From Microcaldota archaeon (GTDB taxonomy: Archaea > Micrarchaeota > Micrarchaeia > Anstonellales > Bilamarchaeaceae): 16,297 nt of DNA. The position numbers and the translations under genes were made by a program. This document shows positions 1 through 6,168 of the stretch, piece after piece. The stretch lies in NCBI GenBank assembly GCA_021823425.1, contig JAKANX010000016.1, forward strand, positions 1 through 16,297, given 5' to 3'. Numbering within the stretch: position 1 is the stretch's first letter; the number at the start of each line of letters is the position of its first letter. Below the pieces are notes generated by a model. It was not told the DNA's origin. It searched no databases and saw nothing but the letters and a program-made list of their open reading frames with translations.

Positions 1-825
1 GTTCGCGCACAGCGAGGGCTGCTTCAGGCCCACCGCCGCGCTCAAATAGCAGTTGTACTGGTAAACCCCGTCCTGAATCAGCCCGCAATAGGAATAGTCC
101 CCCGAATACTGTGCGAGCAGCTGGTAACAATAATCGGCGTTCGCTCCTGTGGTAGCTTGCGCGCACATGTTCGCCCCGGTGAGGACGCCCGAGCACGCGA
201 GCCTCTCGGGCTCGGTGGAAAGCTTGTCGCACGCCGCGGTGTCGTTGCGCGCCCTCGCGTACGAGAGCAGGCATTCGGCCCCCGCGCAGTACTTGGTGTC
301 GTTGTTCCTGAAGGCGAGGCAAAGCTCCCTGGCAGGGCCCGCGCTCTCGTTCATGCAAGGCGGGTTCAGGCGCTCCATGCACGCCTGTTTGTCCGCGGCA
401 CTGAGAAGCCCGCAGAGGGCGGTGCTGTTCTGGAGGTCCGCGAAATCATTTATGCAGCCCTTGCGCAACGAATAATCCTTGAGCTTGAGGCACGAGGAGA
501 GCTCGCTGTTGGAGAACGCCTGCCAGCAGTCGTCGCTCCTCGCCGCGCTCACGTTGAGGCACAGCGCCGAGTTGGCCGACGCGAGCGCCTCCTTTATCAG
601 GCAGTCGTCCCCGCACTCCGCAGTCACGTTCGCCGTCACGTTGCCCGACTCGTTGAGCGGATTCACGTGCGCTATTATCCTCGCTATGTCCTTTTCAAGG
701 AAGAGGAAGAACACTAGGCTGAATACGATAAGCGAGGCTGCGGCCGCGAAAAGAATCTTGTTCCTGAGCTTGTCGTACCTGTTATAGTGATATTCCGGGG
801 GTGCAGCTGACTTTTCTTTCGCCAT
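1..825 (-). CDS. Cysteine-rich surface protein, signal-anchored, partial (3' end beyond window)
   Basis: The frame is open from ATG at 825 to base 1 (275 codons, no stop), so the C-terminus lies outside the window. I do not recognise a named family. Residues 1-23 are a short charged N-terminus, about 24-43 form one hydrophobic segment (ILFAAAASLIVFSLVFFLFL) consistent with an uncleaved signal anchor, and the rest should be extracytoplasmic. That part has 19 cysteines, at 71, 75, 89, 100, 112, 124, 138, 149, 157, 169, 180, 185, 199, 211, 221, 233, 247, 259 and 273. Most are 10-14 residues apart, suggesting stacked helical hairpins joined by disulfides. Eight NxS/T sequons (such as NES, NVT, NDT) fit an outside, possibly glycosylated location. 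The start is supported by a TATA box 26 bases upstream, implying a leaderless mRNA. Base composition matches the neighbours. Function unknown; a surface, binding or structural role is inference. Confidence 0.82.
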   Translation of the reverse strand, partial: MAKEKSAAPPEYHYNRYDKLRNKILFAAAASLIVFSLVFFLFLEKDIARIIAHVNPLNESGNVTANVTAECGDDCLIKEALASANSALCLNVSAARSDDCWQAFSNSELSSCLKLKDYSLRKGCINDFADLQNSTALCGLLSAADKQACMERLNPPCMNESAGPARELCLAFRNNDTKYCAGAECLLSYARARNDTAACDKLSTEPERLACSGVLTGANMCAQATTGANADYCYQLLAQYSGDYSYCGLIQDGVYQYNCYLSAAVGLKQPSLCAN

Positions 826-845
826 GCTGGTAATATCCCGCCCGC

Positions 846-856
846 ATTTATAAATT
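846..856 (-). promoter_or_regulatory. TATA box of the cysteine-rich protein gene
   Basis: ATTTATAAATT stands out in a GC-rich background. Its centre is about 26 bases upstream of the ATG at 825 (minus strand), the usual archaeal TATA-to-start-site distance, so transcription should begin at or near the A of the start codon. No ribosome-binding site is visible, as expected for a leaderless transcript. Confidence 0.7.
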
Positions 857-1074
857 TTCAGTTTCCATTTCCGTCCGCCTCGGCGCGCCGGCGGGCCCAG
901 CGCCAACGTGCGCGGAGGAGAACGTAATAATTTGTGTGGAATGCCGCGCGGGAGTAAAATCAGGCTATTTAAATCTTATTCAAAATAACAGTTAGCCGAT
1001 TCGCGTTTGCGCTTGCGGGCAGTTCGGAAACGAAAAACCGGAAGCCGGAAACACGCTTTGGCGAAGTGGGGGTT

Positions 1075-1112
1075 GGATGGAGCTTCGGCTAACCATCTTC
1101 CCTTATATTCAT
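1075..1112. repeat. 38-base direct repeat, copy 1, with UUCG hairpin
   Basis: Identical over all 38 bases to the copy at 1226-1263. Inside it GATGG-AGC (1076-1083) and GCT-AA-CCATC (1088-1097) pair around a TTCG loop, giving an 8-bp stem with a 2-base bulge. The loop is closed by C-G, the exceptionally stable cUUCGg tetraloop when transcribed from the plus strand. The tail reads CTTCCCTTATATTCAT. Confidence 0.85.
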
Positions 1113-1138
1113 AAATCAAAAGCAGGGGTTTGGGCGGT

Positions 1139-1159
1139 CGACGAAACAACGTTTCGTCG
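1139..1159. repeat. Perfect inverted repeat (9-bp stem, 3-base loop)
   Basis: CGACGAAAC (1139-1147) and GTTTCGTCG (1151-1159) are exact reverse complements around AAC. A second, overlapping near-copy lies directly downstream (GTTTTCGTCGAAACGTCGAC, 1161-1180), so alternative pairings are possible, for example 1150-1159 with 1166-1175 with one mismatch. Confidence 0.75.
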
Positions 1160-1197
1160 TGTTTTCGTCGAAACGTCGACAAAAACGGTGTCGGACT

Positions 1198-1216
1198 AAG
1201 GGGGCGGAGCCCCCTT
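1198..1216. repeat. Perfect GC-rich inverted repeat (8-bp stem, 3-base loop)
   Basis: AAGGGGGC (1198-1205) and GCCCCCTT (1209-1216) pair around GGA. It lies between the two copies of the 38-base repeat, ten bases before copy 2. No T-run follows on the plus strand, so it is not a classical intrinsic terminator there. Confidence 0.75.
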
Positions 1217-1225
1217 GGGCTGACA

Positions 1226-1263
1226 GGATGGAGCTTCGGCTAACCATCTTCCCTTATATTCAT
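1226..1263. repeat. 38-base direct repeat, copy 2, with UUCG hairpin
   Basis: Exact copy of 1075-1112, offset by 151 bases. Hairpin arms are 1227-1234 and 1239-1248 with the TTCG loop at 1235-1238. The flanking bases differ on both sides of each copy, so identity ends sharply at 38 bases. Confidence 0.85.
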
Positions 1264-1308
1264 CTCTAATTTCCCCAAACGTCGGTGGGAAAATGCGCAA
1301 AGTAAAGG

Positions 1309-1320
1309 TTTAAAAAACTT
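1309..1320 (+). promoter_or_regulatory. Candidate TATA region of the ATP synthase operon
   Basis: TTTAAAAAACTT sits in the AT-rich part upstream of atpH. A second candidate, TTATTTAAC at about 1355-1363, would give a shorter leader (about 85 bases against about 130). Neither has the tidy leaderless spacing seen elsewhere in the window, so the choice is uncertain and the operon probably has an untranslated leader. Confidence 0.4.
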
Positions 1321-1471
1321 TAATGCAAATTAGCTACGGTAATCATTTGCTCAGTCTTATTTAACGCGAAAAGCTCGCGGAAAATAGAAATGCCCAGCGT
1401 CGCATAACGCGGGCAAAAACAGGAGGGACGGGTGCCTCGTTTGCGCTTGTCTCAAAGTGTGAAGTGATTCT

Positions 1472-1816
1472 ATGAGCAAGCAGAAAAACCCGGAAAAGCA
1501 CGGCGAATTGCAGGAGCTTGTGGCGGGCATACGCGCCACGGAGGAGGAGGCGGACCGCGTGAAGGCCGATTTCGACTCCAAGTCAGCGGAACTTCTCAAG
1601 GCCGGAAGGGAAAAGAGCGTGGAGATGCGCGAGCAGTACTCCAAGAAGGCTCTGGAGGCCAAGAACAGGATTCTCTCGGCCGAGCGGCAGAAGACCGAGA
1701 AGCTCGCGCAGGACATAATAGACGACGGCAGGAAGCAGGCCTCGTCGTTGCGCTCCAAGAAGCTTGACAAGAAGGGCGTGGAAGCCGTATTCGGCTCGTT
1801 CGTTTCCTCGCTGTGA
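1472..1816 (+). CDS. atpH: A-type ATP synthase subunit H
   Basis: First gene of the operon, 114 aa. The protein is almost wholly charged and helical, with heptad-like Glu/Lys/Ala runs from about residue 8 to 100, as expected for the H (AhaH, V-type G-like) subunit. H pairs with subunit E to form the peripheral stalks holding the A3B3 head still against the rotor. The short length, coiled coil and first position before the I subunit give the identification; there is no catalytic motif to check. The ATG at 1472 has GTGATT seven bases upstream of the coding start region. The stop overlaps the possible GTG start of the next gene. A shadow frame on the opposite strand (1357-1821) is an artefact of the repetitive codon use. 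Confidence 0.8.
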   Translation: MSKQKNPEKHGELQELVAGIRATEEEADRVKADFDSKSAELLKAGREKSVEMREQYSKKALEAKNRILSAERQKTEKLAQDIIDDGRKQASSLRSKKLDKKGVEAVFGSFVSSL

Positions 1817-1821
1817 TTCAC

Positions 1822-3777
1822 ATGCTCCGACCGGTCCGCATGCAGAAAGTGCTAATTCTGGCGACGAAGGACTCTGAAAGCAGGCTAATCTCCGCGCTCC
1901 ACCGCTCGGGCGTGATGGAAATCCGCTCGCTGGAGCTGGCGGGGCTGGAAAAGGGCAAGCCGCTCGAGGTCCACGACGCCATTTCGCACGAGCTCGTGCG
2001 CGTTCGCGGCCTCATTAGCGCGTTCGCCAGCCTTCCGTTCGTGAAGAGGGAATCCGTGGAGGCCAAGGTAGGCGAGCCGGACTACGTGAAGACGCTTTCC
2101 GAGGCGCGCAAAATCGCGATTGACGACGAATTGAGGCATCTGGTGGACAGGCGCGCCGCGCTAATTTCCGAAGCAGCCGAAACGGACAAGAAAAAAGCCG
2201 AAATTACGGCGATATCCGCAATGCCCGGAATAGATTTTTCCAAATTGGAAACGAAGAATTTCACTTATGCGTTGGGAAGCGTGAAAAGGAAGACGGCGCC
2301 GGCGTTCCGCAAGGACCTTGACGAATACCTGAACAAGGAGAGCGAGATAATCACGGCCCCCTACGGAAAGGACGACGAGCTCATTCTCATATTCTATGAA
2401 AGGAAGGAGAACATTTCATTCGTTCTCTCAAGGTACAATTTCGAGAAGATATCGCTTCCGGAAGGATTCTCCACTTTTGAAAAGGGGGTTGCCTCGCTCG
2501 AGGCCTCGGCGGCGGAGCTGAAAAAGAGCGTCTCCGAGACCGAAAAGAGGATTTCATCGCTTTCATCCGAGAATTACGGAAAGCTCGCCGCGCTGGAAAG
2601 GGGGCTTTCGACGCTTTCTATGCGCGCCGCGATTGCGACAAAGTTCGCCTCGGGAAGGAAAATCGTGGCTGTGGAGGGCTGGGTGAAGAAAAAGGATTCC
2701 GAGCCCCTTTCGGCGATGCTGAAAAAGGACTTCGCAGGAGAGGCCGCGATAGAGGAAATGCACGGCGACGAGCACGGCGCGCCCGTTGTTTTGGACAACC
2801 CGAAATCCGCGCTCCAGTTCCAATGGCTCGTGGAATTCTACTCCTTGCCTTCGTACGACGAGTTCGATCCCACTATTATACTGATGTTCACGGTCCCGCT
2901 CATGTACGGCATGATAGTCGGGGACGTGGGCTACGGGCTCCTCTCAATTGCGCTCTCATTGCTCATATTGCAGAAGTTCAAGGGCGGGATGCTGGGGAAC
3001 ATCGCCAAGATTTGGCTCTTCTCCTCGGTTTCCGCAATGGTCTTCGGCGTCGTCTTCGACGAATGGTTCGGGTTCTCCCACCTTGAGCTCGCGGAATGGC
3101 TCAAGAGCTGGGGCCTCAATATTGGAATAGAGCATTCGCTCTACACCGGCCTTAGCAGGAGCCACGAGCTCAGCCTCGTTATCGGGCTGGCGCTGCTCGT
3201 GGGGGTGCTGCACCTTTCGCTCGGCTACATATTGGGCGCGATAAACGTCTGGGAGCACTCCAAGAAGCACGCTGTCGCAAAGCTGGCGTGGCTCGCGCTC
3301 CTTCTCGGAGGCACGGTCGCAGTAGCGTCGCTGATGTTCAACCTAGTTCCGGCGAGCATAGGGAATCCCGCCGCAATCGTTTTCGGGATAAGCGCGGTCG
3401 CGGTTATCGTGCTGGAAGGGCTTCCGGGCCTGTTCGAGATTCCGGGAATCACGGCGAACGTGCTTTCCTACGCGCGAATTGGCGCTGCCGGAGTCGTGGG
3501 GGTAATCATCGCCGAAATAATCAACACGAGCCTGCTCCCGACCCCGGAGCGGAGCATAATCATGTTCCCGATATTCATACTTCTCCACATACTCAACGCC
3601 GCGCTCGCGATGTTCGAGAGCATCGTGCAGGGCGGAAGGCTCAACCTTGTTGAGTTCTATTCCAAGTTCTTCCAGGGAGGAGGGAAGGCTTTCGAGCCTT
3701 TCAGGATGGATGCCGCCGACGATTCGGCGGCTCATCCCCAGCAAGCTGAGGATGGAAGAGGAAAAACAGTGAGGTGA
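1822..3777 (+). CDS. atpI: A-type ATP synthase subunit I (membrane stator, V-type a homologue)
   Basis: 651 aa from ATG 1822 (MLRPVRMQKV, the usual family start). A GTG at 1813 overlaps the atpH stop and is less likely. Residues 1 to about 340 are the cytosolic arm with coiled-coil stretches (about 90-130 and 223-250). The signature VEFYSLPSYDEFDPT (337-351) and GMIVGDVGYG (363-372) introduces a membrane domain of about seven or eight helices to about residue 605. Arg552 in LSYARIGAAG is the family's essential arginine, which interacts with the K-ring carboxylate during ion translocation. NLVEFYSKFFQGGGKAFEPF (608-627) is the conserved C-terminal motif. Beyond it is an unusual hydrophilic tail of about 24 residues (DAADDSAAHPQQ and on) that I cannot match to the family. 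The stop overlaps the ribosome-binding site of atpK. Confidence 0.95.
   Translation: MLRPVRMQKVLILATKDSESRLISALHRSGVMEIRSLELAGLEKGKPLEVHDAISHELVRVRGLISAFASLPFVKRESVEAKVGEPDYVKTLSEARKIAIDDELRHLVDRRAALISEAAETDKKKAEITAISAMPGIDFSKLETKNFTYALGSVKRKTAPAFRKDLDEYLNKESEIITAPYGKDDELILIFYERKENISFVLSRYNFEKISLPEGFSTFEKGVASLEASAAELKKSVSETEKRISSLSSENYGKLAALERGLSTLSMRAAIATKFASGRKIVAVEGWVKKKDSEPLSAMLKKDFAGEAAIEEMHGDEHGAPVVLDNPKSALQFQWLVEFYSLPSYDEFDPTIILMFTVPLMYGMIVGDVGYGLLSIALSLLILQKFKGGMLGNIAKIWLFSSVSAMVFGVVFDEWFGFSHLELAEWLKSWGLNIGIEHSLYTGLSRSHELSLVIGLALLVGVLHLSLGYILGAINVWEHSKKHAVAKLAWLALLLGGTVAVASLMFNLVPASIGNPAAIVFGISAVAVIVLEGLPGLFEIPGITANVLSYARIGAAGVVGVIIAEIINTSLLPTPERSIIMFPIFILLHILNAALAMFESIVQGGRLNLVEFYSKFFQGGGKAFEPFRMDAADDSAAHPQQAEDGRGKTVR
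3771..3777 (+). promoter_or_regulatory. Ribosome-binding site of atpK, overlapping the atpI stop
   Basis: GAGGTGA is the strongest anti-16S match in the operon. It includes the atpI stop codon and lies six bases before the atpK ATG. A strong site fits the need for many K subunits per complex. Confidence 0.65.
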
Positions 3778-3783
3778 AAATAA

Positions 3784-4038
3784 ATGGCAACAACGGACGT
3801 AACTGCAGCGGCGGGAATCGCAAAGGAAGGCCTCATAGCAATCGGCGCGGGAATCGCGATGCTCGGCGGCGCAATCGGAACCGGAATGGTCCAAAGCAGC
3901 GTCGGGTCGAGCGCGATGGGCGTCATCGCGGAGCGGCCGGAAGAGTCGAGCAAGCTCCTGCTCTACTACCTGATACCTGAAACCATCGTCGTGTTTGGAT
4001 TCGTCGTGGCATTCCTGCTCATGGGCAAAATCGTATAA
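3784..4038 (+). CDS. atpK: A-type ATP synthase subunit K (c-ring proteolipid)
   Basis: 84 aa, a single two-helix hairpin as in the 8-kDa proteolipids. Helix 1 is about residues 13-36, rich in Gly/Ala (IGAGIAMLGGAIGTG). The cytosolic loop carries the family motif AERPEES (49-55), and helix 2 is about 58-81. Glu66 in LIPETIVVFG is the ion-binding carboxylate. Gln37, 15 residues before the loop Pro52, and Thr67 after Glu66 match positions that coordinate Na+ in known Na+-binding c subunits. The usual Tyr five residues after the Glu is Phe71 here, so the coupling ion is not certain. Many copies form the rotating ring against subunit I. The strong upstream GAGGTGA fits high expression. Confidence 0.95.
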   Translation: MATTDVTAAAGIAKEGLIAIGAGIAMLGGAIGTGMVQSSVGSSAMGVIAERPEESSKLLLYYLIPETIVVFGFVVAFLLMGKIV

Positions 4039-4066
4039 CCGCAAAGGACGGTTACGGGTTTTCACC

Positions 4067-4624
4067 ATGCTCAAGGAGATAAAGGGGACCATCCTCAAGG
4101 ACGCGCGCACAGAAGGAGAATCCGCGCTCGCCAAGGCGGAGGAGGAGCTCGAGGCCGAGCTCGCCAAGGTCAAGGCAGAGGGCGAGGCCGGAATAGCCTC
4201 AGCCGAAGCCGAGGCCAAGTCGCTCGTAGAGGGCGAGAGGCGCGAGCGCCTGAGCTGGGCGAAGCTTGAATCCAAGCGCATACTCGCCGAAGCCAAGGAG
4301 GACGCCGTGAAGGCGGCCATAGACTCGCTTATAGAACGCCTCCAGTCGTACTCCGGCACAAGGCAGTACGGGGAGAGGATGAAGCCGCTAATCGCCGGCG
4401 CAGTGAAGGAAGTCGGAGGCAAGGCGGTAATCCACGTGCGGAAAGGGGACAAGAAACTTCTCTCCGTGCAGGGCGCGGACATCAAGGAGGACGCGGACAT
4501 AATAGGCGGCGCAATCGTGGAAAGCAAGGACGGAAAGCTCAAGATTGATTTGAGCGTTGAGGCCCTGCTCGAAGCGCGCAGGGACGCGGTCAGGAAGGAC
4601 ATCTACGGGATAATGTTCAAGTGA
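4067..4624 (+). CDS. atpE: A-type ATP synthase subunit E
   Basis: 185 aa from ATG 4067. The frame is open back to 3995 inside atpK, but MLKEIKGTILKDA is the natural family start and the earlier part only re-reads atpK. Residues 1 to about 105 form a long Ala/Glu/Lys coiled coil (KAEEELEAELAKVKAEGE). The C-terminal domain holds the family pattern GGAIVESKDGKLKIDLSVE (145-163) and ends in VRKDIYGIMFK. E binds H in the peripheral stalk and caps the top of a non-catalytic B subunit. The start lies 28 bases after atpK with no strong ribosome-binding site, one of three wider gaps in the operon, so translation may be weaker than that of atpK. Confidence 0.92.
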   Translation: MLKEIKGTILKDARTEGESALAKAEEELEAELAKVKAEGEAGIASAEAEAKSLVEGERRERLSWAKLESKRILAEAKEDAVKAAIDSLIERLQSYSGTRQYGERMKPLIAGAVKEVGGKAVIHVRKGDKKLLSVQGADIKEDADIIGGAIVESKDGKLKIDLSVEALLEARRDAVRKDIYGIMFK

Positions 4625-4628
4625 GCAC

Positions 4629-5771
4629 ATGGCAAACGAACGACCGAGCGCATTCGCGTACGTGAAAAAGGCCTCGATTTCAAGGAGGCCCGGAGCCGGA
4701 GGCATAATCCCGGTCTCAAGGGCGGCCAAGTACGGCTACTCCAACGCGAGGGTGAGCGCCATGAAGAGCCTGCTCCTCAAGAAGGAGTTCCTCTCGGAGC
4801 TCGCGAGGGTGCGCAGCGTGGACGCGGTAATTGAGCAGCTTGAACGGACATACTACAAGGACGACCTTGTGAAGCTCTCCATCCACTACCATGGCTCGGA
4901 GCTCGTGCAAATCGCGTCCGCGTTCCATTTCGCGGAAGTTGTGAACAAGCTCGAGCGCATAACTCCGGACAGCGACCGCAAGGCGTTCAACGTGATGCTC
5001 ACCAAGTGGGACATCGTGAACGCGAAGACGATTCTGAACGCGAGGCGCATAGGCCGCAAGTACGAGGACGTGGCGCCGTTCCTGATTCCGATAGGCTCGT
5101 TCAGCGAGCAGGAGGTCAAGGGCCTGCTGGAAGGCGGGGGCGAGAGCGTGTTCCTCAAGTTCGCGAAAACGCACCTTGGAAAGAGGATAACGTCCAGCCG
5201 CGTGGTATCCAGCACCGAGCTGGAAAAGATGTTCATCAACCTCGGCGCCGAGGAGGCGACGCGCATAGAGGCGGTGCTGGACGCGTTCTATTATTCATTG
5301 TACAGCACCACCGAGCGCCTGTCTTCGCCGGAACTGGCGCCGATTGCGCGCGTGTTCAGGAAGGAAATAGACCTGCGCAACCTCTCCATAATCGCGAGGC
5401 TCAAGCACCACGGGATTACGGACGAGAAGGAGATTTCCAAGTATTTCATTAAAGGCGGCGTGAGGAAGTTCCCGGCGTTCGCCCCTGTGCTGGCCGCAAA
5501 GGGCGACGAGGAAACCCTCAAGGCCGCGTCCAAGATGTTCGGCCTCAAGTCGGTGCCGCAGACGCTCTCGGACTTCGAGATAATGCTAAACGGGACGCTG
5601 GCGCAGGCCAGGCTGGACGCGTTCTACCGCTCCGTGCTTTCAGTCGGCACGATTCTGGGTTTCCTGTTCCTCAAGGAGGAGGAAATCAACAACATACGCA
5701 AAATCGCAGTAGGAAAGGAGTTCGGCCTCCCGGACGAGAAGATAACCGGGACGCTGGTGTTCGCGGGATGA
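4629..5771 (+). CDS. atpC: A-type ATP synthase subunit C (V-type d homologue)
   Basis: 380 aa, normal to slightly long for the family. Conserved features are KYGYSNARVSAMKSLLL near residues 34-50, the helical C-subunit fold, ERTYYKDDLVKL, and the Leu/Arg-rich segment with LRNLSIIARLKHHGI near 255. Subunit C is the cone-shaped socket joining the D/F axle to the K ring. ATG 4629 follows the atpE stop by 4 bases. The first 33 residues (ANERPSAFAYVKKASISRRP) are basic and unlike the short N-termini I associate with the family. A later start cannot be excluded, but no better ribosome-binding site is seen. The stop is within the ribosome-binding site of atpF. Confidence 0.93.
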   Translation: MANERPSAFAYVKKASISRRPGAGGIIPVSRAAKYGYSNARVSAMKSLLLKKEFLSELARVRSVDAVIEQLERTYYKDDLVKLSIHYHGSELVQIASAFHFAEVVNKLERITPDSDRKAFNVMLTKWDIVNAKTILNARRIGRKYEDVAPFLIPIGSFSEQEVKGLLEGGGESVFLKFAKTHLGKRITSSRVVSSTELEKMFINLGAEEATRIEAVLDAFYYSLYSTTERLSSPELAPIARVFRKEIDLRNLSIIARLKHHGITDEKEISKYFIKGGVRKFPAFAPVLAAKGDEETLKAASKMFGLKSVPQTLSDFEIMLNGTLAQARLDAFYRSVLSVGTILGFLFLKEEEINNIRKIAVGKEFGLPDEKITGTLVFAG

Positions 5772-5775
5772 TTCG

Positions 5776-6096
5776 ATGACAAAGGGAAAAATAGCCGTCC
5801 TCGGGGAATCCCATTTCACGATGGGTTTCATGTTCGCCGGGCTTCAGGACGCCGTGACCTACAAGGAGGGCGGCGAGCAGAGGCTCGTCGAGCTCATGGA
5901 CTCCAAGGATTATTCGGTGATATTCATAAGCGAGAAGCTCAATTCGGAGCTGGACTGGAGGCTGAAGAAGAAAATCTCCAACCTCGCCTACCCAGTCATA
6001 GTCGCGCTGCCGGACATAAGCGGCGAGAGCGCGGAAGGGGACAACATAAGGGCGCTAATCAAGAGGGCGCTGGGCTTCGACCTCGCTGCGAAATAG
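5776..6096 (+). CDS. atpF: A-type ATP synthase subunit F
   Basis: 106 aa, the usual length. KIAVLGESHFTMGFMFAGL (5-23) is the first strand and helix of the Rossmann-like F fold. YSVIFISEKLNS (46-57) and YPVIVALPDISGESAEGDN (72-90) follow, and the end IKRALGFDL is typical. F binds subunit D in the central rotor and regulates ATP hydrolysis. The ATG at 5776 has GATGATT just upstream, overlapping the atpC stop (TGA). After the stop comes a 72-base gap before atpA. Confidence 0.95.
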   Translation: MTKGKIAVLGESHFTMGFMFAGLQDAVTYKEGGEQRLVELMDSKDYSVIFISEKLNSELDWRLKKKISNLAYPVIVALPDISGESAEGDNIRALIKRALGFDLAAK

Positions 6097-6168
6097 CACG
6101 GACAAGAACTATGGAAACGGAAACGCATGAAGGAACGGAAAAACGATGAAAATTATTAGGTGATTGGA
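6097..6168 (+). other. 72-base gap before atpA with GGAAAC motif and strong RBS
   Basis: The gap holds GGAAACGGAAACGC (6113-6126), a motif echoed in the other two larger non-coding stretches. It ends with AGGTGATT (6158-6165) three bases before the atpA ATG. An AT-rich AAAATTATTA just upstream could be a weak internal promoter, but the match is poor. Confidence 0.45.

Larger units (their letters stand above)
826..1471. other. Long non-coding region with repeats and palindromes
   Basis: About 650 bases between the divergent surface-protein gene and atpH hold no convincing gene. Contents in order: the surface-gene TATA box; a GC-rich part (about 875-950) including the GGCGCGCC palindrome; a GGAAAC-rich part (about 1023-1055); a 38-base direct repeat at 1075 and 1226; palindromes at 1139-1159 and 1198-1216 between the copies; and an AT-rich part (about 1300-1365) that probably contains the ATP synthase promoter. 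I see no tRNA, no T-loop-like GTTCGA sequence and no clear C/D box pair. Confidence 0.7.

Noticed and set aside
976..1182. A 68-codon open frame on the minus strand in the non-coding region
   Set aside because: It starts at a TTG inside a palindrome, has no TATA box or ribosome-binding site, runs through one copy of the 38-base repeat, and its translation looks like random basic sequence.
1075..1263. Possible CRISPR array
   Set aside because: Only two repeat copies, a 113-base spacer holding its own palindromes, and no cas genes nearby.
826..1471. tRNA or C/D box RNA in the long gap
   Set aside because: No cloverleaf, T-loop-like sequence or paired C/D boxes could be found by eye.
1813..1821. 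GTG start for atpI overlapping the atpH stop
   Set aside because: ATG 1822 gives the normal family N-terminus and has a GTGATT just upstream.
3343..4602. 419-codon antisense frame across atpI, atpK and atpE
   Set aside because: It covers three certain ATP synthase genes; Ser/Ala-rich product without motifs.
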